NCBI RefSeq assembly: GCF_000208745.1
Contig: NC_030854.1
Span: forward strand, 13,704,324 to 13,768,323
DNA: 64,000 nt
Direction of reading: 5' to 3'
Origin: Theobroma cacao
Lineage: Eukaryota; Streptophyta; Magnoliopsida; Malvales; Malvaceae
Below are positions 1 to 10,678 of this stretch, in pieces (positions within the stretch are counted from its first letter, which is position 1; every line of letters begins with the position of its first letter). Made by a program: the position numbers and the translations under genes. The notes under the pieces are model-generated. The model was not told the origin of the DNA. It searched no databases and saw only the letters and a program-made list of their open reading frames with translations.

Positions 1-190
1 TGAACTGTGAAATTCTTAATCTCACCTTAAAATTCTAATTTGAACTAGTTCGAGGCTTAAAACAACATTGTTGTACCTCTAGGTACAATAACGACTTTTG
101 TGTAAATTTTTTTCGAGACTTTCTTAGCATGCAATTATTTTATCATCATATGTATGTCATGACTAGTATTTTATAAGGTCGGGCTTTACA
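1..190 (-). mobile_element. Family B LTR, end fragment cut by the window edge
   Basis: This stretch aligns by eye with 21252-21452, the right end of the complete family B solo LTR at 18486. Both share a block around ACTAGTTCGAGGCTTAA and finish in GGGCTTNACA. By analogy with the + oriented copy at 36498, the element lies on the minus strand. The five bases after it are GTTCG, but the matching TSD would be outside the window. No coding sequence is visible. Confidence 0.75.
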
Positions 191-1430
191 GTTCGAAGCT
201 TTGGTTCTGGTTTTTTCTTACTTTAAAATGGCTCAAATGTGTCTATTTATAGCTAGGGCAATGTTTGAAGCTGTTAGACACAAGTTTGAATCAAATCTGA
301 CCATTAATAGAGCTTTAGAGTTGACTACAACGTTCTTAGGGTCAACTATGTTCTTCAAAATTCTCAAATTAGGGCTTTATAGTCAAGTATAATCTTCTTC
401 TAGTCGATCAATCTCTCAAGAGCGTGTTTCTTACAAGTCTGAGCTGCTATAGTCGACTATGCTTCCTCATAGTCTACTATGGCTATGTAATCTTGACTTT
501 TTTTGGCCTTTGACTTGTTAGAGTCGACTATGCCTCCTTTATAGTCGACTACGTTTATGTAAAATCAAGTCTTCTATGTTTTTGACTTGTTAAGGTTGAC
601 TATGCTTGGGCTAGGGTTGACTATGTCTGTTCAAAACGTGATTTTCTTGAGCTTTCTGGAATAGGGTCACTTATAAACACTTCAAGGTCAACTACGGCTT
701 TATAATCTTCAAGTTTTTCACTCTTTCAACTTTTGGATCGAATCGAGCTTCACTAAAATTGACTCTTGGCTTGTTTTTTGAGGTTTCCTTAGCTTTTTAG
801 TGCTTCTCTTCAACTATTTCCTCCTTGCCTTGTTCCTACATTCAAATAACATTTCAAGGCATGTTTACTCTTACATCTTTAGTTGAATATGCATTGCTTA
901 AGAGCTAGTGAGATGTTTTCTAATGAAGTATAGCTTTTCAAACAAATATGAAACCTTAGGGGATTAAAAACATATTTGAGACAATTCAAATGCTTGACAT
1001 TAAGTTAAAAAAAGCATGTAATTTTTATCAAATCAAAACATGATGTAACTCAAGGCTAACAGTTCTAAAAGTTGTGCTTGATCCTAAAAAGGCAGTAACT
1101 TTTGTTAAGGTTGTGCTTGATCCTTGAAAGGCATTTGGTTGTAAAGGTTACGCCTGATCTTGTGTCGAAAAGGGAAGTTCATAATGGATTAGAACTCTTT
1201 GTGCTATCAAAGGAGAAAACATAAGCATCAAAGGCCGAACCTTTATAAAAACTTGGCTGAGTACTCTTTACTTTCTGCATTTATTTTTCATTTAGTTTAT
1301 ACTCCCCTCTTAGTACTCTGTTCTTTATACTTCTGTTGTGTTTAAAAATTTTTAAAAAAGAATGTTTACCTCATAACCAATTCACCTCCCTCTTGCTTAC
1401 ATTACTTTAAGCTTATTCATCTAACATTAA
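191..1430. repeat. Unassigned TE-like DNA with repeated AGTCGACTATG motifs
   Basis: I see no gene. From about 320 to 720 the motif AGTCGACTATG and close variants recur at irregular spacing. The segment ends near 1375-1400 in a pyrimidine-rich CAATTCACCTCCCTCTTG string, which resembles the LTR/leader boundary of some plant copia elements. That assignment is an inference; I find no terminal repeats or TSD for it. Confidence 0.35.
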
Positions 1431-3577
1431 TGTTGGATTTATGTATTTTTAGATGGATTTGAACAATTCTATTCATTTTTCATCACCTTGAAATACAATT
1501 TGTGTTTTTTTTTTCATTGTATAATAAAATTTAAATAGTTTTAATACATATTAAAAATTTTTATTATTATTATTTAAATATATTCATGTCAAATGTGAGC
1601 AAGGAATGCACCAAATACAAGAAATAAAAAATATTAACAAAAAATGTTTCAATTTAAAATGCTTCAACAACGAAAATATCAATGGAAAATATCATATGCC
1701 AACACATTTCCATTCATACTTACCTATGGATTGTTCTCCATTGCTGACGGAGTTAAACGTTTTACCGACAAAGAATTACCTATCAACCAAAGCACTTCGT
1801 TAGTTCTCATTACTAACATAATTGGTGTTTGCATCAAATATAAATTTAATGGGAGATTAAATACCTAATTAGTCTAAGTTAGACTAGATTTAAGATAGGA
1901 ATTAGGTATTTTTAGTTATTTTAGTAGTGTAGTTTAATTTATGTTTTAATGTTTATTTTAAGTTAATAATGTTAGTTTTATGTTATTTATATTTATTTTT
2001 ATGTTTTTGTAGGAGTAAGATCAAAAATAATTTCAATTGGTGAAGAAAGTGCATAATGGACTGGTGCTCTGTTTGCATATGTTTCGGTTTTCAATCATAT
2101 CTCCCACTACAAAAGTCTAAATGACATGATTTTTAGACCATTAGAAAGTTACGAGACAGGGCTATAACTTTAAGGTACCACTTTGCCTAGTTCTGATCGA
2201 AAGGTGGTCTAAATCTTTGTCGAAGTGAAAGTACTGTAGCAGAAGAACAGAGTTGAGATAGAAACTTTGATAGCTGTGGCTCTGGGAAATGAGAGCTACG
2301 ACGCTCAACATATTTTCCAAAAATAACAAGTTTATAGGATTTTAGAAGCTAGGGCTTTTGGAGGCTATTTAAAGGGGCCTTTTCAGAGGTTTTTGGGGGG
2401 AGGCAGCAAGCAATTTCTTTGGACAAAATGAGCAAAACACAAAGCAAGAAAGCAAGAGAATTTGAGGGAGATTTAAGATCACAAAGCTTCAATTATTAGT
2501 TTTCTCTCTTTACCTTTTGGTTTATCTTATTTTCTTTGACTCAGATTAATGGTTAATTTTCGTTGGATGAAGTTTTCATTAAATATTGTGAACTAAATTA
2601 TTTTTCTACGATTGCAATTAAACTCACATGTAATCTGAATTTTTAATCTCTTCCTTGCTTATCTATAATGGGATTTGAATTGTTTATTCCAATTTGTTCT
2701 TAATGCTTTTAATTGCTTGGCCACCAATTAAATTGACTTAGGAACCTAAACAAACTTGGAAAAGGGAATTTAGCATAGACTAAAGTTGGGATAACATATA
2801 ATCATATTAATTGATTTGTGTATAGGATAAAGATAGACTTATATGCCATATGTGGCCAGAATTAGAGCTTGAACTTAATAAATCTATTTTAATTTCAATT
2901 CACACAAGGATATAGTGATTTGGTTAAAATAGATATTTTTAGAAGACGAGTCAGGAGACCCTTATAAATAATTAATGACTTTAGGTTAGCAATTCAACCC
3001 ATTGAAATAAGTTAAAGAAGAGAGGTAGATTTAAATGAAGTGCGAGGGATATTGCAATCCTAGGTTTGTTTGATTTGCTTTTTACCCAATTATCTTGTTG
3101 CTTTAATTTTTAATTAAATTAGTTTTAATTGAGTAATTTTTAGTTTAATTAGAATTTAGATTTTAATTATTTGAATAAAACTAAATTGTTCTAATTTTGG
3201 TACTTAGTAAAATATTATGTCAATTCTCTGTGGAATTGATACTGTACTTGCTTGTATACTATCTATTCGATTTGTATACTTGCGTAGTAGAATTTTAACC
3301 GATAGAAATTTTCTGATCGAATAATTGTATCACTAACTAAACCTCAGGCCGATGAATTTTATTATTTACCAACAGAACTTTCGATGGAATATTCTGTTAG
3401 AGAATATTTCCAACAAATTATTCCATCACCAACAGAATGAACATTACTAACAAAGGTATTTTCAACAAAAGATTGACGAAATTTTCTATCGAAAAGTTTG
3501 TCAGTGTATCGTATTATCGATAGATTGTAACTCTTGACTAACAGAAGTTTCCATCAATAAAGCCCTTTTTTGTGGTG
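1431..3577. mobile_element. Possible CACTA-like element with an LTR-type insert
   Basis: The right edge (about 3340-3577) is rich in CCAACAGAA/TTTCGAT-type short inverted motifs and ends in TTTTTTGTGGTG. Its reverse complement, CACCACAAAAAA, resembles the CACTACAAAAA terminus of plant CACTA transposons. Similar motifs (GACGGAGTTAAACG, TTACCGACAAAG) occur at 1745-1785. Between them, 1860-3330 resembles noncoding gypsy LTR/leader DNA, including a 'TCTCTGTGGAATTGATACTGTACTTGC' type block seen in some plant gypsy LTRs. I could not find the left terminus or a 3 bp TSD, so only the right junction, which abuts gypsy pol sequence, is reasonably supported. Confidence 0.35.
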
Positions 3578-3578
3578 T

Positions 3579-3727
3579 ATCCTACATATGCGAGTGAAGA
3601 AACTTCGTTTCAAGGAGGTAGCCTCGGTCAAGGTGTGTTGGCGCAACCACTTTAATGATGAGGTGACGTGGGTGGCCAAGGACGAGATGAGAACAAAATA
3701 TCCACATCTATTTCAAGATAGAGGTTA
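3579..3727 (+). pseudogene. Ty3/gypsy polyprotein C-terminal tail
   Basis: Read from 3579 to the TAG at 3725-3727, the frame gives a tail containing VKKLRFKEVASVKVCWRNH and ending in MRTKYPHLFQDRG. This matches the usual C-terminus of plant gypsy polyproteins of the 'VKVLWRNH...EMRxxYPHLF' kind, which lies downstream of integrase. Everything upstream in this pol gene is missing, because another element abuts at 3577. It is followed by a polypurine tract and an LTR in the expected order. The family assignment is firm; the clade (Del/Tekay-like) is a guess. Confidence 0.8.
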
Positions 3728-3760
3728 GTACATTTATTAAATTTAAGGACAAATTTTCCT

Positions 3761-3772
3761 AAAGGGGAAGAA
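3761..3772 (+). other. Polypurine tract of the family C gypsy element
   Basis: The purine run AAAGGGGAAGAA lies 33 bases after the pol stop codon and directly precedes TATGAAACC, the start of the family C LTR. This is where plus-strand synthesis is primed in LTR retrotransposons. The order pol stop, PPT, LTR supports reading 3773-15474 as the 3' LTR of this element. Confidence 0.65.
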
Positions 3773-5012
3773 TATGAAACCCCAACTTTTATGAAGGGTT
3801 AGTTTAGTAAATCCTTTAGTGAACTTATAAATTAACATTTTCGAGCTAATATTTTGAACTATTATCTTTGAAAAATTTTATATTTTAAACTAACAGGTGA
3901 TTTTGACACTTGAGACCCAAAAATGAAAGGATCGATACTTCCCCTTAAAGTATCATTACATAGTAAAAAGGGTCAAACAATATTTTCACCCTAAAAATTT
4001 CATTTTTAGGGCTTTCCTAAAACCCCCTCAACACTTAGTCTACCACTCTTTGCTATTTTCTCTCAATTCTTAGCCTCTCTCTACCTCTTTTAGTCAAAAA
4101 CCACCATTTTTGAAGATTCGAATCTAGTTTTCGATTTTGAAGCTATTAAAGGTAAGTTTTCCATTCTTAAGCTCTTCAAAACTTTAGTTTTTAAATATGA
4201 GTTTTACCTCTCTCAACGTATTTGAGTTTCTCTCTTAAAGGTTTGGTGTCCAAATTGGATTTTTCTCACTACACTCACTAAGGTAAAAGGGAGATAGATT
4301 TAAGTGTTTAAGTTGTTAGTTTACCTTTAAACAATAGATTAACAAGAAGAATAGTTAAATTAGACAAGATTTAGTTAAGGTTTGTAATAGCCTAACTTTA
4401 AATTTTAGGATTGATAGTTTAAGTGGAGTTTATGATTGAATGATTGTTATTATATGGTTTGTTGAAACTCCAAAGATTGATTTGGAATGAGTGTCGATGT
4501 TTCAATCGCGTGCTAGTCGACGAATCAATCGAGGTGGGTAGATATGATGTTTTTAAGTATATTGATATTTAAACTAAGCATGCTTATTAAATCCTTTACT
4601 CTACATGATTTCCAATGTTATGCTCAAATTTTTTGAAAGTTTAAAGTTGAATTAAATGTTTTCAAATGATGTTTTCAAAAGTATATATGCTATGTAAATA
4701 CTTATATTATGTAGTATTTTTATGCATGGGGGACTAGCCCTTTCAAATGTTTTACTTCAAAATTATCTAGAATGGTATGTTAGATATGTGAATTGATGGT
4801 TAAACATTACGTATGTGAGTATGCATGAATGTGGTAGTTCGTTTGGTAGATAATGTTGAATTCCCTCTGTTCACATATGTATTAATTGATATGTTAATGA
4901 TACGAGTTTAAATGTTGATTTTGTGTTGTGGTACATTATTGACGTGTTGAATGCCACACAAATATGCTACCTTGACGTGGAGTGTGGTACCACTCGATTA
5001 TATGTCATAGAT

Positions 5013-5153
5013 TGTCACAACTCATTCTCGAGACCATGATTGGCATGAGGACCTAATGGGCTAGCCCACTCGACCCAAATAAACCTCAAATAATCATTTC
5101 CATATCAGATAATAAAAAATAACATCACAAACATATATGCATAAAACCATTGT

Positions 5154-5194
<41 letters not shown>

Positions 5195-5197
5195 NAT

Positions 5198-5249
<52 letters not shown>

Positions 5250-7101
5250 GTTAAAATCAATAACATATTTTCTTGTATGACAAGCAAGCTTAAACATGTA
5301 TGCAGAAGCATTCACAAAGTATGATTATTTACACTTTTTTAAAAGTATGGGCCATACTTCAACCAACATAAACAATATCCGAATATATATAAAATAGAAA
5401 TGTAAACTTTGTTGGGGATTAGAAACATGTTAAGGTGGATTATACGAAAACATAATCAAATTATGCGAATCACATCACATTATGCAATAGATTTCAATAC
5501 AATTCATATAGCATCATAAACTTCAAAGACCTTCCAAAGTCGAGGTTGATTAGACCCATGGAGTAGTGTTCGATCTGCACTACCTATGACACTATAGGAG
5601 CACATATACTCATAACAAACATGTATCACACCTTAACCACATGACTAGTACTGACTCACTACTAGCTAGGAGACCCAACATTGTGGACGAACAAACAGAG
5701 GATGTGTCCACCCACGAAGTAGTGCTCAAGTCCTTACTACCTAGGACATCATAAGAGCATGCTTTCTCGATAACAAACATGTGTCATGCCCCTGCCGCAT
5801 GACTAGTACTCACCGCCCACTACCTAAAGGACCAAAACCATGCATAATTATTGATGCAACTGTCCCTAGTTGCGAATCACACATCCATCACATATAAAAT
5901 CATAAAATGAATGTACTCACTACTCAAAATCAAATTTGTAATCTTTGAAGATTAAACATTTAAGGTGCTTGTTTCCTAATGCACAAAATTACATATTACA
6001 TATAACATATATGTATCTACAAAGTTTATTAGCTTCAAAAATCACATTTACATCATGGCATCCAAAATCATTTCTTTCCACCAAACACATAGTAGTACGA
6101 ATTTTAAAAATTCATATTGATCATCAAACATGCTTAATAATATAATTATCAAAATAAATTTGAAATGCCATGCACACTCACAAATCCAAGGAACACCTCT
6201 CCTCTAACTTTTCCAACCAACACCAATTGGTTCACAATCGAGTATTGAGCTTCCAATAGTACCCAAAATGATTATCCAACATCAACAACTTATTTTTCCA
6301 TAAATCCTAAAATATTCATTTTCCTTTAACTAGTATTAATATTCTCTACCTAAATCTCTCAAATAAAACTTAAATCCTTGTTCTAACCATATATATGCAA
6401 ACAACCTAGGTTCATAGTAATCATACCTTGGTGAGCTTGTGGTATCCAAAATCAACCAAAACATAAAGTTTTACAGAGAGAAAAGAGTTTGCAAAAAATC
6501 ATTGACTTTGATAATGAAAACCAAGTGATTAGATGTTTAGGATGTTAAAATCTTACCTTCAAGATACTTGAAAACAAAAATCTGAACTTAAATATGAGTT
6601 TAAATGGCTCGAAAGTGTGAGAGATGGATAAGAGAGAGGAGAGAGAAAAGAGACGCTGAGAATATAGAGAGAAAGTATAAAAGACATATAGGGGTTTTGG
6701 AGGGGTTTAGCATATAAAATAAATTATGAAAAGACCATTTTACCACACAAGTGTCGATGTTTTTGGTATAAGTATCAATACTTTTCTTTTTTTTTTTCTG
6801 CAAAAGTATCGATACTCTTGAATGATGTATTGATATTTGTTTATCAAGAAGCCTTTCTAGTTTTTAAGTATTGATACATCATTTAAAGGTATCGATACTT
6901 ATGGTACATAATGTAGTTTTAAGTCTACAATAAGGCCAAGTGACCCTCTCTAGGTCCTATATTTCAAATAGGCTTAATGATTTCATGAAGCATGTGTTTT
7001 CTAAGGTATAAATGTTCAAAAATTACAAATAAAAACATTAAATCAATAGTTCTCCAAGCTAAGTTACATTTCTAACCTTAATTCAAAGTTAAGGTTTCAC
7101 A
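5013..7101 (-). mobile_element. Family C solo LTR, reverse, TSD TAGAT
   Basis: This 2.09 kb solo LTR begins TGTCACAACTC and ends GGTTTCACA, the inverted form of the family C ends. TAGAT lies directly on both sides (5008-5012 and 7102-7106), which gives base-level boundaries. It contains an AT microsatellite near 5157-5243 and, at 6750-6900, several AGTATCGATACTT-like motifs. No internal domain is present, so it is a solo LTR left by LTR-LTR recombination. It sits inside the + oriented LTR of its own family. Confidence 0.88.
5157..5243. repeat. (TA)n microsatellite with one undetermined base
   Basis: An almost pure TA/AT dinucleotide run with a single N at 5195 and a short TTGTTT interruption beside it. 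The N suggests the assembler could not fix the repeat length, so the copy number here is not reliable. Confidence 0.9.
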
Positions 7102-8561
7102 TAGATAGTAGAGACCATACCATTGTTGGTATATGCCCTTGAGCTAATTGGATTAGTCAAGGAATATATATTGTCATTTAATGCATATTTAATCGCATAA
7201 CTATATGTGATAGAGGTTTTCCTTTATGTTGTGCAATAATAAGGAGTTATTAAGTACTAATTGGATAAAGCCCATGGAACATAAAGGCCTTGCAAGAGAA
7301 TTGTAAAGTTGTTACAATTATGAGATCATTATACATCAAAGCTATTAGACCTTGACCTTTATAGACTCGTAAAGGGAAGTATACGTGATATCCCTAATTA
7401 GGGGTAATTTCATCATTTCCTTAGTAAGCCCATAAAAGTAAGATTTTTAAACAATATTATGGCCTAAGTAGGTCTAAGGCATAAATGGATGGTGAAATTA
7501 GGGGTAAAATGGAAAGAAAACCAAAATTTTGATGATTTTCACGATAGGGGCAAAATGGTCATTTTACACCTTGGGTTAAAATTTTAAGTTTTCATGAACT
7601 CGAGTATGTCTAGACCATTATGGACCTTGTCCCAGTGTCAAAGGAGTAAAAAGATTTCATAAAGGGTTTGAAGAGAGTAAGTTAATTGGTGAAGTGGCAT
7701 TTTGGTAATTTAAGTGGAATGGATAAGATTGGCTATAAATACTTTCTTCCAGCAACTTCTTCTCCTATTTTCCAGTAGCTTGTCTTCTTCTTCATCTTCT
7801 CTCTCGCGTTTCTTTAAAACCTCCATGGTAGCTTGATATGGAGCTTGCATGATTTTCTCTCTCTAGCTCTAGTTTTCATACCTTTAAGCCTTTTTGACTA
7901 GAACCCTTGTATTCTTCCACTTTCTCTCCTTAAAAACTCTTGAAAAATCTTATTTTCATACTTTCTCTCACTAGTTGGGCATTTTAGAGAGAGAAAGAGA
8001 GAATTACCCCATTTGTGTGGAAGCTATTGGAAAAGAATTCAACTACAAAGGAGCCCTAGGGTGAATGATGAACTAAGCTTGATTTTTTAGCTGTGAATAA
8101 TGGCTAGTAATTGAGATTAAGAGCTGTTTATTTGTTGAGGATGTTCATTCATTTTATAGTGATTTAGATAGTGAACATAGATAGCCATTTAATGTGGCAA
8201 TTGAAAGCTAGCTAAGAGATAGCTTTTAGGGTTCATAGTGTGTGAATTGACCTATTGCTTATGCTAATGTGATCCTAGGTTCTAATGAAGTCTCATCCTT
8301 CCAATTGGATCATTAGGGGAATTAGAGTCAACTAAAGGCTCAACAATAAATCGGTGAGTGGACTGCTTATCAAAACTATTTTGGGAATGTGATTTTTTTA
8401 TACAAAGTGTTTGAATGATTTTATACATATTTTCTTAAAAATGAGTGCCTTGGGAACAAGCTCTTAAAAAATGGTTTATGTTGTGACATGTGACTATTAT
8501 TGATTTATGCACTACCACATTGTGTTGATATATATATGAATATATTATTGTGTAATGACAT

Positions 8562-8690
8562 TGACTCGGTTATGTGCGAGTAGGGAGTGAGCATAAACTG
8601 AGGATGACCCTGTTATGTCCGAGTAGGGAGTGCTCATAACCCGGTGATCACCCAGCCATGTGCGAGTAGGGAGCGCGCATGAACTGGTGA
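8562..8690 (+). repeat. Minisatellite in family A LTR no. 1
   Basis: Three units of roughly 50 bases share the core GTGCGAGTAGGGAGNGNGCAT followed by a variable ACTGGTGATGA-like part. The same three-unit block appears inverted in LTR no. 2 (12013-12130). Other family A copies carry a related but differently built unit at the same place. Confidence 0.75.
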
Positions 8691-8914
8691 TGATGATGAT
8701 GGGATGGTGTGCATGATGATGATGGGTATACGTATTCATATATACATATGTAAATATGTGTGATATAGAAAATAAATGAGTAATGGTATATGGTTGTAAT
8801 GCATGTAAAACTTGACATGTTAAACTATGGAAAATTGTTATGCGGTTCATGTTGGTTTGGACATTTCAGCAGGGTGGTTTTTCTTTGGGAAGAAGGGCAA
8901 ATTTTTCATTAGTG

Positions 8915-9420
8915 CCCTGTTTCTCGTTGTAGCGAGAATCATTTTCGCTGCAATGAGAAACTCTCGGGTTTGGAGGGGTAGACTAGCCAAAAACTCACTG
9001 CAACGAGAATGACACTGTAGCTTCTCGCTGCAGCGAAATTCATTCTTGCTACAGTGAGAAACTTTCTGTTTTTGGGATACAATTTCGCTGCAGCGAGATT
9101 GAATCTCGTTGCAGCGAGAAACATTCTGTTTTTGGGTTACAATCTCACTACAGCAAAAAACTCTCTGTTTTATCTCCTATCTTGTCCAATTGCTGCCCTA
9201 TTTTTCACTTTTTTGCTACCATATCTGAGCATGGACTTCTAACATTAAGGACTAAATGAGTTGAGTTTAAAATGATGAGGTTTAGTGAGAAACCCTCGAC
9301 CAGTTCAGAAACCCTCGTTCGGCTAATAACTTAGTCCCAACGTCGTTGCAACGAAAATTCATTCTCGCTGCAGCTATGCTGCAACAAGAATGCCTTTCCG
9401 CAGTAGCGAAGATTCATTGT
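8915..9420. repeat. Array of CTCGCTGCAGCGAG-like palindromes
   Basis: At least eight intact or decayed copies of a palindrome built on TTCTCGCTGCAGCGAGAA lie here, spaced by short ACTCTCGGG/TTCTGTTTTTGGG linkers. Many copies differ from the palindrome by C-to-T or G-to-A at CG or CTGCAG positions. The role is unknown. Confidence 0.8.
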
Positions 9421-10678
9421 CATATTTGACTTGCTTGCATATCATTGAAGCTTTCATTCTTCAAATGGTTCGTTATGTATGGGTTCATGATTTTCAAATG
9501 ATTAATCATTTAAGGGCTTGATGAGGGGTTTTTAATATAAATGGAACTAAATTGCATTGTTTTGAAACAAGTGCATCATGATTTTAAATTCTCCCTTGTT
9601 GTTGCTTGTTCCCTTCCTTATTCACTCACTAGGTTTATACTCACCGTTTTCAACTTCATGTTTTCAGATCACAAGGCAGTCGGTAACTAGGATGAGGTGT
9701 CCTCATAGAATTGTATCCATCTTTTGGTAGGTATCTCGGCATTCAGTAGCTGTACATTCGTCCAAGTCCCTCTACTGGAAGTCGAGTATTCTTTTATTGT
9801 GTATAAACAAACTTAATGTAAATTATTAAGATACATGTTGTAAATAATGTATATACACTTGTTTGGTATGCCAATATGAGGTGGCAATGTTTAATATTAT
9901 TTTGATTCTAAGTTATGAAATATGACTTAGCAGTTTATGATGGAATGATGAATATGTCAGATTAATAGGCTTGTTTGGGCTTAATGGACTATGTCTATTG
10001 GGCCCTTGCGCCGATCATGGCCTGAAATTTGGGTTGTGACAAAAGCCATGTTCCTAAAATTGCTCCTGGTCACTGTATTGTCGAGACAAGGTATTGATAA
10101 TGCTTAAAGACTGGTACATGTTAAGCCTCTTTACTTGGGAAGTAAGTAATTGATCTCGTGGATTGAAGTATATAGGATACTTGATGATAACATGTAAGTG
10201 CTTGTTAAAGAACAAGTTCACTGAACATGACCCGCTATGAGAACTCTATTTGGTATTTCACTCAAGTGTCTATGGAATATGTTCTCATGTGATAGTCGTG
10301 CAACTAGTCTTTGGACTTAAGACATCAGGTCATTTTGTATGGGGAATGACATACTTTGATTTCTCTCCTACGGGTCTGGAGGTAACCAGATGCCTAAATT
10401 GAGTGTTTTTGGGTATGCCATGAAGCATGCAAAGGTGAATGAGTGGTCAAGAGAGGATTCATCACCCTAAGTGATATCAAGGGATGTATCTCACTTGTTC
10501 TCAATTCTTGATTAACATGTATAAAGTCTTTGGCCAAAGCATGATGAATTTGAGGAAAGTTAATTTCCAAAATTCATAAGGGTAGTCATGAGTTATGAGA
10601 ACTAATATGAAATGTCATAAGTAGACACTAAGTCATGCTTTATGACATATCTAAGATATTTGATGAAAAGACCATATT

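Larger units (their letters stand above)
7343..10041 (+). mobile_element. Family A solo LTR no. 1, TSD AAAGC
   Basis: This 2.7 kb LTR starts TATTAGACCTTGACC and ends GGGTTGTGACA, with AAAGC at 7338-7342 and 10042-10046. Its sequence order matches the LTR at 48885-51321, which is followed by a primer-binding site, so orientation is +. Inside it are a GGGGCAAAATGGTCATTTT module near 7547, a GAGTAGGGAG minisatellite (8562-8690) and arrays of CTCGCTGCAGCGAG-like palindromes (8915-9165 and 9340-9420). Short open frames over those arrays are by-products of the repeats. No internal domain is present. Confidence 0.9.

Noticed and set aside
2104..3577. CACTACAAAAG at 2104 as the left end of a CACTA element ending at 3577
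   Set aside because: The sequence after 2104 looks like LTR/leader text, subterminal motifs do not match the right end, and no 3 bp TSD is found.
9054..9242. Open frames rich in NLAAA/FAAAR repeats here and at 11522-11740 could look like repeat proteins
   Set aside because: They are translations of the CTCGCTGCAGCGAG array in LTR DNA, occur in several frames and both strands, and lack conserved starts.
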